From Paenibacillus mangrovi (lineage in GTDB: Bacteria; Bacillota; Bacilli; Paenibacillales; Paenibacillaceae), in contig NZ_JALIRP010000002.1 in NCBI RefSeq assembly GCF_022898935.1, forward strand, positions 434,001 through 498,000: DNA of 64,000 bases. The letters are read 5' to 3'. The translations under genes were made by a program, and so were the position numbers. How positions within the stretch are numbered: the stretch's first letter is position 1; every line of letters begins with the position of its first letter. Positions 18,652-27,261 of this stretch are shown in pieces. Under the pieces are notes generated by a model. It saw only the letters and a program-made list of their open reading frames with translations. It had not been told where the DNA came from and searched no databases.

Positions 18652-18710
18652 GTTGAACTCATCCTTTCTTTTTTCGGGCTTTATATATTTAATCGGAGTA
18701 TCAGAGAGTA

Positions 18711-18742
18711 AAAAGCCCCGGAAGCCGTGTTCCGAGGCTTTA
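18711..18742 (-). terminator. Terminator after yqeM
   Basis: AAAGCCTCGGAA pairs with TTCCGGGGCTTT on the minus strand, followed by TTAC; it lies 18 nt after the yqeM stop. Confidence 0.75.
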
Positions 18743-18759
18743 TCGTACCCATCCGGAGA

Positions 18760-19530
18760 TTATTTAACCGCTACGTAAAAAAGCCGCTGAGCGTCGTCTC
18801 CGGCTTCCACCCATTCGAAATCCGCATAACATTTCACATCACGGAAACCTGCCTTGACCAGCTCCGTTTTCATCCATTCCGGGTCATACGCGCGCTGGAC
18901 ATGTGTTTCTTCAAAACGGCGGTATAGATCGCTCTGCTCCTCTTTTGCAAAAATGCTCAAATGATGCTCAATTTCGCAGCGAGAAGTATCCAGTTCGCAG
19001 GTCCAAATATAAGATACCGACCGTGCGTCCCACACAAAAGGCTGCTCTTCATCGTAGCGGATGATCGTGTTCGGGTGATGAACGTCGAACAGGAAAATGC
19101 CGCCTTCCTTCAGTCCCTTGTAAGTTTGTACAAACGCGGAGATGACGTCTCTCTCCTCAAGCAAATAGCTAAAGCAATCGCAGAAGGAAATGACTGCATC
19201 CACCTGCTCCGGAATTTCCCATTCCCGCATATCCTGCTGCACCCAGCGGATGGAGCCCTCACGGTAAAGTCTGCTGCCCTGCGGCGTGCTATCCATTTTC
19301 CCTCTTGCCACAGAGAGCATGTCTGCGGACAAATCGATGCCCGTCACTTCGAAGCCTGAATTGACAAGCGGGATCGTAATGCTGCCCGTTCCGCAGCCGA
19401 GCTCGACGACGCTCTTCGGCATGCTGCCATGCTTTTCCCAAGCCTGACGTGCGAACCGGAGCCACTCCGGATAGGGCATATCCTCCATCAATTCATCGTA
19501 GACATATGCAAATTTTCGGTATGAAGACAT
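18760..19530 (-). CDS. yqeM: Class I SAM-dependent methyltransferase YqeM
   Basis: About 256 residues with a Rossmann-type methyltransferase core: motif I SVVELGCGTGSITIPL, acidic motif II residue in VTGIDLSADML, and the IRWVQQDMREW and VDAVISFCDCFSYL stretches. Position just downstream of cvfB/rsfS/yqeK/nadD matches Bacillus yqeM. The substrate is unknown, and no evidence ties it to competence despite the neighbourhood. The ATG at 19530 begins MSSYRKFAYVYDELM; the longer GTG reading (19554) has no ribosome site. Confidence 0.88.
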   Translation of the reverse strand: MSSYRKFAYVYDELMEDMPYPEWLRFARQAWEKHGSMPKSVVELGCGTGSITIPLVNSGFEVTGIDLSADMLSVARGKMDSTPQGSRLYREGSIRWVQQDMREWEIPEQVDAVISFCDCFSYLLEERDVISAFVQTYKGLKEGGIFLFDVHHPNTIIRYDEEQPFVWDARSVSYIWTCELDTSRCEIEHHLSIFAKEEQSDLYRRFEETHVQRAYDPEWMKTELVKAGFRDVKCYADFEWVEAGDDAQRLFYVAVK

Positions 19531-19629
19531 GATGTCACCGCACTTTCCATTCACTTTCAGCTTACTGTAAAAATCACTATTGTATATGATGACCTCCGTA
19601 CATACTGTACGGCTCGGGAACTAGTAACT

Positions 19630-20520
19630 CTACTCTCCATTATCCGGCTTCACCAGATAGGTCCAGTTTTCCTTCTGTGTCACGAGGCCTTCCTTCATCA
19701 GTTTGCCCAAAGCCCGTTTGAAGGCTGATTTGCTGATCCCGAAGCGCTGCTTGATGATATCGGGAGGCGTTGCATCCGAATATGGCATTCCGCCTGTCGG
19801 ACGCTCCTTCAGGAAGGAAAGGATCCGCTCCGAATCCAGGTCCCGTCCCACTTCTTTGCGTTGGGCCATGGACAGGTTTACGCGGCCGTCTTCGCGGATG
19901 TGGCTGACGCGCACGTCCACTTCCTCGCCGAGCCGCAGCATATTAAGACGTTCCGAAGAATGGATCATGCCGATGACTCCAAGGCCTACCACGCCACCGT
20001 CCACAATGACGAAGGTTCCCATCTGAAGCGGCCTGTATACGGTAGCCTTAAACCACTGGTTCAGCCAGGTGGCTGGAGCGCTAAAGGCATGACGGGACAA
20101 TTCCTGCTCTCCCGCCAGCTTGGCGCGAAGGCGTCCCTGCTTGTCATGCTCCATGATGACGAATACCGAGTCCCCTACCTGCGGATGGAGTTCTCTCATT
20201 TCAGGCAGCTCGCGAATCGGCAGCAGCAGCTGCCTTCCAAGTCCCATCTCAAGAAAGCACCCGAGCCGCGGATGAACATCGGCAACGACCAGCTTGGCCA
20301 TCTCACCCAGAGTCAGGTAAGGCTTCTTCATCGTGGCCGCCAGACGGTCTTCCGTGTCATAAAAAATAAAAACTTCGACATTATCTCCAGGCTTAACCTC
20401 CCGCGTCAGTTCGGAATAATGCAGCAGAACATCCTGCCCGTCCGCATCCAGGAAATACCCATATGGAGATACTTCACGCATGACTTCATAAGTCTGTATC
20501 GTTCCTGCTTCTAGACTCAT
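19630..20520 (-). CDS. cvfB: S1-domain RNA-binding protein CvfB/YitL
   Basis: RNA-binding protein of about 296 residues made of S1-like OB folds and a C-terminal winged helix (PPDIIKQRFGISKSAFKRALGKLMKEGLV). The central S1-type motifs include FKATVYRPLQMGTFVIVDGGVVGLGVIGMIHSSE and VDVRVSHIREDGRVNLSMAQ. The family was described as a virulence regulator in Staphylococcus. The start ATG overlaps the rsfS stop as ATGA (20517-20520), so translation is coupled. The insertion of cvfB between rsfS and yqeM differs from the Bacillus order. Confidence 0.9.
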   Translation of the reverse strand: MSLEAGTIQTYEVMREVSPYGYFLDADGQDVLLHYSELTREVKPGDNVEVFIFYDTEDRLAATMKKPYLTLGEMAKLVVADVHPRLGCFLEMGLGRQLLLPIRELPEMRELHPQVGDSVFVIMEHDKQGRLRAKLAGEQELSRHAFSAPATWLNQWFKATVYRPLQMGTFVIVDGGVVGLGVIGMIHSSERLNMLRLGEEVDVRVSHIREDGRVNLSMAQRKEVGRDLDSERILSFLKERPTGGMPYSDATPPDIIKQRFGISKSAFKRALGKLMKEGLVTQKENWTYLVKPDNGE

Positions 20521-20864
20521 ACCGTCTCCACAACCTTGGCATCCGACCACAGACGCTCGATATTGTAGTAATCGCGCTCATCCCGGTGGAAGACATGGAC
20601 AATCACGTCCCCGAGGTCCATAAGCACCCAGCGCGCCGAGTTCATTCCTTCGATTCCGCGGACTTCCGAGCCTGCTTCATTCACACGCTTGCGGATTTCC
20701 GTCGCAATGGACTGTACCTGCACATCTGAATTACCATGGCAAATCACAAAATAATCCGCGATCAGCGAAACGCCTTGCAAATCCAGCGCCACCACGTTCA
20801 TTGCTTTTTTATCTTCAGCAGCCTCTACTGCTAGGTTTAACAATTGTTCTGATGTAAGGGTCAT
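20517..20864 (-). CDS. rsfS: Ribosomal silencing factor RsfS
   Basis: 115-residue protein that binds uL14 of the large subunit and blocks subunit joining under starvation. Signature stretches are DLQGVSLIADYFVICHGNS and ARWVLMDLGDVIVHVFHRDERDYYNIERLW. The gene overlaps yqeK by 4 bp upstream and cvfB by 4 bp downstream, placing it in a tightly coupled operon. Ribosome site GGAGG lies 7 nt before the ATG. Confidence 0.96.
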   Translation of the reverse strand: MTLTSEQLLNLAVEAAEDKKAMNVVALDLQGVSLIADYFVICHGNSDVQVQSIATEIRKRVNEAGSEVRGIEGMNSARWVLMDLGDVIVHVFHRDERDYYNIERLWSDAKVVETV

Positions 20865-21439
20865 GAATTCGCCTCCAACTGTTTAATAAGATCATTACGG
20901 GCTAAGACTGTCAGTGGATATATAATCTGCCGCCGCGATACAAGCAGGCTGATCGTTGAATCCAATCCTGCAATCAATCCTTCTTCAAGGCTATGGTTGG
21001 CCAGTTCGCGGATATTATTCACGCCAGGAAAGTCTCTTCCAGGTTCAATGTAATCCGCAAGGCATACCACTTTGTCCATCAGCGTCATGCCGATTCTTCC
21101 GGATGTGTGATATTTGATCGCATCAAGCACTTCCGCATCCTCAACGCCGTAATCCCGCTTGGCGACAAAGGCACCCACCTCGGCATGCCATAATGCTTTA
21201 TCGTAAAACAAAAGATCCTTGGATAGATCATTCTCCCGGATCACCGATTCCATCTGCTTGACGGGCCAGTACTTGGCTACATCATGTAAGATTGCGGCGC
21301 GCTCCGCTTTTACAGGGTCTGCGCCATATCGCTTTGCAAGCTGAACGGCGGATTCCATCACGCCCTGCGTATGCTTCCAGCGCATGGCTGGCATTTGCTG
21401 CGAGACCGATTTAATCAGTTCTTCTCGGCTGAATTCCAT
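20861..21439 (-). CDS. yqeK: HD-domain Ap4A hydrolase YqeK
   Basis: About 192 residues. HD-domain metal ligands appear as KHTQGV (His), ILHDVAKYW (HD), AEVGAFVAKRD with WHAEVG (His), and YHTSGR plus DYIEPGR. The family includes the symmetrical bis(5'-nucleosyl)-tetraphosphatase of Gram-positive bacteria, which splits Ap4A to ADP. The start at 21439 follows GAAGGAGAGG and overlaps the last 29 bp of nadD; the longer reading to 21472 is less likely. Next to nadD, as usual. Confidence 0.9.
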   Translation of the reverse strand: MEFSREELIKSVSQQMPAMRWKHTQGVMESAVQLAKRYGADPVKAERAAILHDVAKYWPVKQMESVIRENDLSKDLLFYDKALWHAEVGAFVAKRDYGVEDAEVLDAIKYHTSGRIGMTLMDKVVCLADYIEPGRDFPGVNNIRELANHSLEEGLIAGLDSTISLLVSRRQIIYPLTVLARNDLIKQLEANS

Positions 21440-22013
21440 ACAATCCTCTCCTTCTGATATAGTCATAGACACTGTCCGTTACCATATAGCGGATCGAATG
21501 ACCTGTGGCCAGCCTTTCCCTGATTTCCGTGGAGGAAATATCAACCTGGGGCATATCTGCAAGAAGTACCTTGCCTTTCAAATAAGGCGGGAGCACATCC
21601 AGATCAAGCTCGGACCCCGGTCGTCCGACGCCGATAAAGCTCATAAGACCAACCAATTCCTCAATGCCTTCCCATTTGGGAAGATAATTGACCATGTCGG
21701 CGCCGATAATAAAGTGAAAATCTATATCTTCAAAAGAGCTGCGGATATCTTTTACCGTATCAATGGTATAGGAAACTCCGCCCCTTCTGATTTCAATATC
21801 GAGTGTGCGGAAACAGGGATGGTCTGATATGGCTTCAGCCACCATGCCGAGCCTGTCCTCGCCGGATGCTCCAGCCTGTTCCTTATGGGGCGGGATATGG
21901 CTTGGCATGAACCAGACCTGGTCAAGCCCGAACGAATCCCTTGCTGCTTCAGCTGCCAGCAGATGACCGATATGAATCGGGTCAAAGGTACCGCCCATGA
22001 TGCCTACCTTCAT
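21411..22013 (-). CDS. nadD: Nicotinate-nucleotide adenylyltransferase
   Basis: NAD synthesis enzyme joining nicotinate mononucleotide to ATP. The 200 residues start MKVGIMGGTFDPIHIGHLLA, which contains the GGTFDPxHxGH nucleotidyltransferase motif, and later ISSTEIRERLATGHSIRYMV carries the ISSTxIR motif. The ATG follows GGAGGG. It lies 15 bp after the yhbY stop and overlaps yqeK. Confidence 0.96.
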   Translation of the reverse strand: MKVGIMGGTFDPIHIGHLLAAEAARDSFGLDQVWFMPSHIPPHKEQAGASGEDRLGMVAEAISDHPCFRTLDIEIRRGGVSYTIDTVKDIRSSFEDIDFHFIIGADMVNYLPKWEGIEELVGLMSFIGVGRPGSELDLDVLPPYLKGKVLLADMPQVDISSTEIRERLATGHSIRYMVTDSVYDYIRRRGLYGIQPRRTD

Positions 22014-22028
22014 GGTGAACCCTCCCGC

Positions 22029-22319
22029 TTATGGCAATTCGATTTGTTTATGATCTTTGGATTCTTTATAAAGAATGATTGTGCTGCCGATCACCTGAAC
22101 CAGCTCTGCATTCGCTTGCTCGGCAAGTTCTTCAGCAATCTCATGTTTATCTTCAAGGCAATTGTTCAGGACGCTGATTTTCATCAATTCCCTTTTCTCG
22201 ATCGCTTCGTTAATATGCTTGACCAGCTGTTCATTGGTTCCTCCCTTGCCTACTTGAAAAATCGGATCCAAATGATGCGCGAGGGATCGAAGATAGCGTT
22301 TTTGCTTACCCGTTAACAT
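22029..22319 (-). CDS. yhbY: Ribosome assembly RNA-binding protein YhbY/YqeI
   Basis: 96-residue CRM-domain protein that binds pre-50S ribosomal RNA. The family opening is LTGKQKRYLRSLAHHLDPIFQVGKGG, containing the GKGG loop, and the C-terminus carries ELVQVIGSTIILYKESK. Between aroE and nadD, as in Bacillus. Confidence 0.94.
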   Translation of the reverse strand: MLTGKQKRYLRSLAHHLDPIFQVGKGGTNEQLVKHINEAIEKRELMKISVLNNCLEDKHEIAEELAEQANAELVQVIGSTIILYKESKDHKQIELP

Positions 22320-22380
22320 GTATATTCATAACTCCTTAATATTCATCTGATTTGTATTCTTTATACCCCAAGAGGGGAAG

Positions 22381-23247
22381 TTAACCGTTCATACTGTCCA
22401 GTACCGCACGCCGCATTTCTGCTACCGGAGCGGGCATGCCGGTCCAATATTCAAGCGCATAGGCGCCTTGATTCACGAACATTCCGAGGCCGCCGTGCAC
22501 CGTGCAGCCTTTCCTTTTACTCTCCGCCAGCAACCTGGTTTGGAGTGGATTATAGATTAAATCGCTAACCACCGCATGCTCTGGTATATGATTCACATCC
22601 ACCGGTGTTTCCGTCACCTTCGGATGCATCCCTACCGAGGTTGTATTGATCAGGATATCAATCTCTCCGAGAATTGCAGGCAGTTCCTGTATGGAAAGCC
22701 CCCGGATGTCGGCAAGATCCTTCCATTCTTCAGCCATCGCCTCCGCTTTATCAGCCGTGCGGTTAGCGATATAGATACGATCCGTGCCTTCGAGTGACAG
22801 AGCATACACGATTCCTCGCGCCGCGCCACCTGCCCCCAGAACCATAATCTTTTTCCCTTTCAAATCGGAGACGGCCTCTTCCTTCAGGGAACGCACATAC
22901 CCGATTCCATCCGTGTTATATCCGGTCAGGATACCATTATCGTTAACAATCGTATTAACGGCACCGATGCGGAGCGCCGTTTCATCCAGATGGTCCAGAT
23001 AAGGGATCACTTCGAGCTTATGCGGGATCGTAACATTGATGCCCCGAAAGCCGAGAGCCTTGATACCTGCCATGGCATCGCCTACATACTCGCGCTTCAC
23101 ATGCATGGGGACGTAAGCGCCAGGCAGCCCCAGGGCCGTTAACGCAGCCTGATGCATGACAGGCGATTTGGAATGGGCTATAGGATCACCGATCACGCCA
23201 AGCAGCAGTCCGCCAGTGCTAGAGAGTAGCTCTGTTTTGGTTATCAT
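22381..23247 (-). CDS. aroE: Shikimate dehydrogenase
   Basis: Fourth step of the shikimate pathway: NADPH-dependent reduction of 3-dehydroshikimate. The 288 residues show LGVIGDPIAHSKSPVMHQAAL (substrate Ser pair), GINVTIPHKLEVIPYLD (catalytic Lys), NTDGIGYVRSL (catalytic Asp), the NADP loop VLGAGGAARGIVYAL and the NRT phosphate motif. No fusion partner. It lies between yqeH and yhbY with small gaps and is probably part of the same operon. Confidence 0.97.
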   Translation of the reverse strand: MITKTELLSSTGGLLLGVIGDPIAHSKSPVMHQAALTALGLPGAYVPMHVKREYVGDAMAGIKALGFRGINVTIPHKLEVIPYLDHLDETALRIGAVNTIVNDNGILTGYNTDGIGYVRSLKEEAVSDLKGKKIMVLGAGGAARGIVYALSLEGTDRIYIANRTADKAEAMAEEWKDLADIRGLSIQELPAILGEIDILINTTSVGMHPKVTETPVDVNHIPEHAVVSDLIYNPLQTRLLAESKRKGCTVHGGLGMFVNQGAYALEYWTGMPAPVAEMRRAVLDSMNG

Positions 23248-23280
23248 TCTTCATCCTGCCTCTCCCGTATTCTCGTTTCT

Positions 23281-24408
23281 TCAGATCAGGGAAGGTCTGG
23301 CGAGTACTTTCACGCCTTTTGGCGCATGGATAGCAGTTAATGCACCTTGGTCGCTGTTCACCTTAATCCAGCCTAAACCGGAAATGAACAGATCCATTCT
23401 GCCTCCCTTAGGAACACGGATTTCATGTCTAGTCCACTCCGGCATTTGGGCGAGGTTCTCTTTGTTAGGCGGGGCAAGCAGTTCTCCCGCATGCTCCTCA
23501 TACAAAGCATCAGCCTTTTCCAGCTTGGTCCGGTGGATATTCAGCCGGCTGCTTAAGAAACATGTAAAAGATTGACGTTCACCCTGAATAAAATCGAACC
23601 GCGCCATGCCTCCGAAGAACAAGGTCTGTCCCTCATTTAATTGGTACACCATCGGTTTCAGCTGGTTTTCAGGCATGATTGCCCCCAGATCCTTGCGGTC
23701 TACAAGCTCACTGTAGCGCCAAGGATATACGATTCCGGGAGTATCGATAATATGGCGGCCATCATCCAGCGGAATGCTAACCATATCAAGAGTTGTGCCC
23801 GGGTAACGTGAAACGGTCAATTCCTGTTCCAGATCGCTGTAATCGCGGATAAGCCGGTTGATTAAAGTGGATTTGCCCACGTTCGTAGCGCCGACCACGT
23901 AAACGTCGCGGTTGCCGCGGTAGTCCGCCACCGCTTCCAGAAGGCGGTCGAATCCCTGGTTCTTTTTAGCGCTGCACAGAATAATTTCTTCGGTTTTAAG
24001 CCCCTGCTCTTTGCACTGTTTCTGCACCCAGTTGATAATTTTATTCCAGTTCGTCACTTTGGGAAGTAGATCGATTTTGTTCACAGCCAGAAGGACCGGA
24101 TTGTTGCCCACAAAACGCTGGAGCCCCGAAATCAGACTGCCCTCGAAATCGAACAAATCGACGATATGGATGACGAGCGCGTTCTTGCTGCCGATCTGGC
24201 TTAGGAGCCGCAGGAACTCGTCCTGATCCACGGTTACGGAAGAAGCCTCGTTATAGTTTTTAATACGGAAGCAGCGCTGGCAAATGATTGGATCTCTACC
24301 CAGCGACTTCTCCGGAATATACCCCGACGAATCGGGATTTAGCGCCTGCAGCTCAATGCCGCAGCCGCTGCATTTTTGGACGCTTGGTCCTTCAATCGGG
24401 CCTTTCAT
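23281..24408 (-). CDS. yqeH: Ribosome biogenesis GTPase YqeH
   Basis: Circularly permuted GTPase needed for 30S assembly, 375 residues. An N-terminal treble-clef zinc finger (CSGCGIELQ and CQRCFRI) precedes motifs in permuted order: NKIDLLP (G4), the SAKK G5-type stretch, then GATNVGKSTLINRL (G1) and DTPGI (G3). The C-terminal RNA-binding (TRAP-like) part is present. The ATG overlaps the yqeG stop as ATGA (24405-24408), so the two are coupled. Confidence 0.96.
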   Translation of the reverse strand: MKGPIEGPSVQKCSGCGIELQALNPDSSGYIPEKSLGRDPIICQRCFRIKNYNEASSVTVDQDEFLRLLSQIGSKNALVIHIVDLFDFEGSLISGLQRFVGNNPVLLAVNKIDLLPKVTNWNKIINWVQKQCKEQGLKTEEIILCSAKKNQGFDRLLEAVADYRGNRDVYVVGATNVGKSTLINRLIRDYSDLEQELTVSRYPGTTLDMVSIPLDDGRHIIDTPGIVYPWRYSELVDRKDLGAIMPENQLKPMVYQLNEGQTLFFGGMARFDFIQGERQSFTCFLSSRLNIHRTKLEKADALYEEHAGELLAPPNKENLAQMPEWTRHEIRVPKGGRMDLFISGLGWIKVNSDQGALTAIHAPKGVKVLARPSLI

Positions 24409-24932
24409 TGATGTTTTTCCTCCTCAAGCCATAGTCCTTGTTTACGCAAGCGCTTCAGTGCGATTTTTTCCAGGCGCCGGTTGATTCTGGTCCCCCAGCC
24501 CTCGTCACCAATTGAAATCGGAAGCACCAGCACCGTAAAAAGGCCCATGCGGTTGCCGCCGTATACATCGGTCATCATCTGATCGCCGACCACGATGGTT
24601 TCCTCATCGCTCAGTCCCATCATCTCCATGGCCTTGCGAAACGGCGCATTCCGGGGCTTGCGCGCCTGATGCACGAATTCAATATTCAGCGGTGTGGCAA
24701 ATGCCGCAACGCGGTCCATTCGGTTATTCGATACAATGACAAGCTTAAACCCAAGCTTCTTGACCTGTTCAAACCAGGTGATCAGCTCCGGGGTTGCCAG
24801 CGGCGCTTTCGCCCCAACCAAGGTGTTGTCCAGGTCTGTAATGATTCCCCGGTACCCCTTGGCGTACAGGTCTTCCAAATCGATATCAAATACCGTATTC
24901 ACCCTTAATTTAGGGATTAGCTTTTCGAACAA
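24405..24932 (-). CDS. yqeG: YqeG-family HAD phosphatase
   Basis: HAD subfamily IIIA phosphatase of 175 residues: motif I IITDLDNTLVG (nucleophile Asp and general acid), motif II VIVSNNR, and motif III/IV VVGDQMMTDVYGGNRMG. The family includes phosphatidylglycerophosphatase-like enzymes; the substrate here is unproved. The start is a TTG 6-8 nt after GAGGTGAC. It heads the yqeG-yqeH-aroE-yhbY-nadD-yqeK-rsfS-cvfB run. Confidence 0.93.
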   Translation of the reverse strand: MFEKLIPKLRVNTVFDIDLEDLYAKGYRGIITDLDNTLVGAKAPLATPELITWFEQVKKLGFKLVIVSNNRMDRVAAFATPLNIEFVHQARKPRNAPFRKAMEMMGLSDEETIVVGDQMMTDVYGGNRMGLFTVLVLPISIGDEGWGTRINRRLEKIALKRLRKQGLWLEEEKHQ

Positions 24933-24992
24933 ATTGTTGTCACCTCAGTTTCATAGGACAAACTATACCATAATCTACGTGGTTAGTAAAAA

Positions 24993-25014
24993 AGAAAACG
25001 CCCGTGAGGGCGCT
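24993..25014 (-). terminator. Terminator after the transglutaminase gene
   Basis: GCGCCCTCACGGGCG followed by TTTTCTTTTTTA on the minus strand, about 16 nt after the stop at 25030. Confidence 0.8.
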
Positions 25015-25029
25015 AGGCTTAAGCATAAG

Positions 25030-27261
25030 TTATGCCGCCAGATCTTCTACCTTTTTCAGGGCTGCTCTCAGCTCACGGCTGTGATCGTTTACGCTCCGCC
25101 ATTCGGTTTCAGAAACCGACGACGGGCTGTATCTTGCTTTCTCAAACAGCTGTAAAAGCGGTCCGAGGGACGGTGATAAGGCCGGCATTTCCTTTTCCCA
25201 CCTTGTTACGCATTCCCGCAGCGTTTCGGTAGAACCCCTCTGGATTCCCTTGCGCTTCAGCTTGCCGAGCCATCTTTCAGTCATCACGATCACTTTCTGG
25301 TCCGGAGACAGCTTTTCGCCTTTACGTATGCCGATAAGGAAGAATCTCAAACGGATCCGCATCAGCCACAGGGTGTAAACCGCAAACAGTGCAATGATGA
25401 GAGCGGTAATCCAGGCAACCGCCGCTCCGGAGAGGCCTGAATCATTCACAGATGCTCCAGTCCCGGATGTCTCTTTCTGAATCTCCTGCTTCGTTTCCTC
25501 CTCTACCTGTGGAGCCGTCACCGGCTTGCTGTCTTCCTTGTGGGTAAGCAGAGGCATATCGAAACCTGGCGTAGCTTCGACAGGAACCCATCCGTAAGGT
25601 CCAAAATAAACTTCAGCCCACGAGTGCGCATCAGCATTGGTAACGGTATAAATACCGTTGTCCGTCAGCTGGTTGCCTTGTCTCTGCAAAACATCATCCT
25701 CGCCCACTTGCTGCTGGCCAGGCGCATAACCCTTGACCCAGCGTGCAGGAATGCCTAGTGACCTGGCCATCATGACCATGGATGTGGAGAAATAATCACA
25801 GTAACCTTCTTTAATTTCAAACAGGAAGCTATCTACGAAGTCAGTGCTTACCTTTTTGGATAGGTCGGGCTGATTCGTGTAATTAAAATTGTTTATTAGG
25901 TAGTTTTGCAACAATCCTATTTTTTCATACGGCGTATTTGCCGAAGCTGTCACCTGCTCCGCTAGCTTTCGAGTTCTTTCAGGAAAGCTCTTGGGAATCT
26001 GCAGATAGGCATCATGAGTTTTGTCTCCGCCATAAAGCTCCTTGAAGGATTTGCTGCGGACCTCATCTTCCGGAATGATAGGAACCTCCGAGATAACTGT
26101 ATAAGACTTCGGATACTTGGATTCCTTGGAACCTGGGTTCCGGTGGAGGACGGATTGGCCGCTTTCCCACAAGATTTTCCCGGCATCTGTGTTGTCCATC
26201 TCCTCAATCTTGGATACATGGTAAGCACCAAAAAGGACGGGGTACACCTGATCGCTCAGCATCGTAACGGTCTGCTCCAGCGTCTCCGTTTCGCCTGATA
26301 GGGTGGTGTCCTTGCTTTGCAGCGCTGAACCGATATTCACGTCCTCATAGTTACTGCCTGTACGCTCGTCAGACCAGCCAGTCCCCGTATATACCTTCCG
26401 GGTTTCCCCGCGCCAATAGCTGCGCTGTTCGGACTTCACCGACATGACCGGGGTATAGTCAAAATTGAAGCCTCCGCCGAGGTTATTGTCGTTCTGGCTG
26501 TACCCCGAAGTGCTGTTCAACTTTGTGGTTTCCATTTCACCGCTCACGTCCACTATTTTGGAAGATGCCCCCGAGCCGTCAATCCAAGCGGTATAAGGAT
26601 CCGTTAACGTCGGCGATACGGTGGGCACACTGACTCCGGCAATAAAAATAACGGAAAACAGAACTGCAGCATGGATAAAAATTTTTAGCGGATACTTCTT
26701 CAACTGTTTCCACCCTGATGGGAACCGAGCCTGAAAACGCTTAAAATGCTCGCTGACCAGCCAGCCCATCGCCGCAAATACAGTCCAGGCTACTGCTTGC
26801 CAGAGATTGCTAGTCGTAAAAGAATCCAGTATGCAAAAAGCGATCACATGAAGTCCTGAGAATACAATAATTCTGCGCTTAGTACTTACCAAAATACCGC
26901 TGATAAGCAGAAGGACCCACGCCCCTGCGGCAATCCACACATATGGAGACATATGCTCGATAAACTGTCCGATGCGGTTCGCTAATGTGCCTGAAGGCAT
27001 ATAAACCCAATATTTGACCAATTCCCTATGTATAATGTACAGGATCGCCGCTCCTTCAAGGATAAGCCGGTACATTCTTTTGGCGGGAAGCAGCATTTCC
27101 ACAACCACGACGACGGTCATACTGATCAGGACGATCGACTTCGTTTCCGTATACCATGTGAAGTCCATGAATGAAATCCACTGCAGTCCCATAATCCATA
27201 TCCAAACCAATGATAGGGAATAAAAAAACGAATTTCTCAGGTAAGAATTCCATGCTTTCAT
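25030..27261 (-). CDS. Membrane transglutaminase-like protein (TgpA type)
   Basis: Membrane protein of 743 residues with about six N-terminal helices (residues 1-230, DUF3488-like), a large extracytoplasmic region with the transglutaminase core, one helix near residue 610 (VAWITALIIALFAVYTLWLM), and a cytosolic DUF4129-like tail. Catalytic residues are visible: Cys in KEGYCDYFSTSMVMMARSLG, His in ADAHSWAEVYF and Asp-equivalent in WVPVEATPGF. Its start overlaps the DUF58 stop by 4 bp. The MoxR-DUF58-transglutaminase trio is a common chaperone/protein-maturation module of uncertain role. Confidence 0.88.
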   Translation of the reverse strand: MKAWNSYLRNSFFYSLSLVWIWIMGLQWISFMDFTWYTETKSIVLISMTVVVVVEMLLPAKRMYRLILEGAAILYIIHRELVKYWVYMPSGTLANRIGQFIEHMSPYVWIAAGAWVLLLISGILVSTKRRIIVFSGLHVIAFCILDSFTTSNLWQAVAWTVFAAMGWLVSEHFKRFQARFPSGWKQLKKYPLKIFIHAAVLFSVIFIAGVSVPTVSPTLTDPYTAWIDGSGASSKIVDVSGEMETTKLNSTSGYSQNDNNLGGGFNFDYTPVMSVKSEQRSYWRGETRKVYTGTGWSDERTGSNYEDVNIGSALQSKDTTLSGETETLEQTVTMLSDQVYPVLFGAYHVSKIEEMDNTDAGKILWESGQSVLHRNPGSKESKYPKSYTVISEVPIIPEDEVRSKSFKELYGGDKTHDAYLQIPKSFPERTRKLAEQVTASANTPYEKIGLLQNYLINNFNYTNQPDLSKKVSTDFVDSFLFEIKEGYCDYFSTSMVMMARSLGIPARWVKGYAPGQQQVGEDDVLQRQGNQLTDNGIYTVTNADAHSWAEVYFGPYGWVPVEATPGFDMPLLTHKEDSKPVTAPQVEEETKQEIQKETSGTGASVNDSGLSGAAVAWITALIIALFAVYTLWLMRIRLRFFLIGIRKGEKLSPDQKVIVMTERWLGKLKRKGIQRGSTETLRECVTRWEKEMPALSPSLGPLLQLFEKARYSPSSVSETEWRSVNDHSRELRAALKKVEDLAA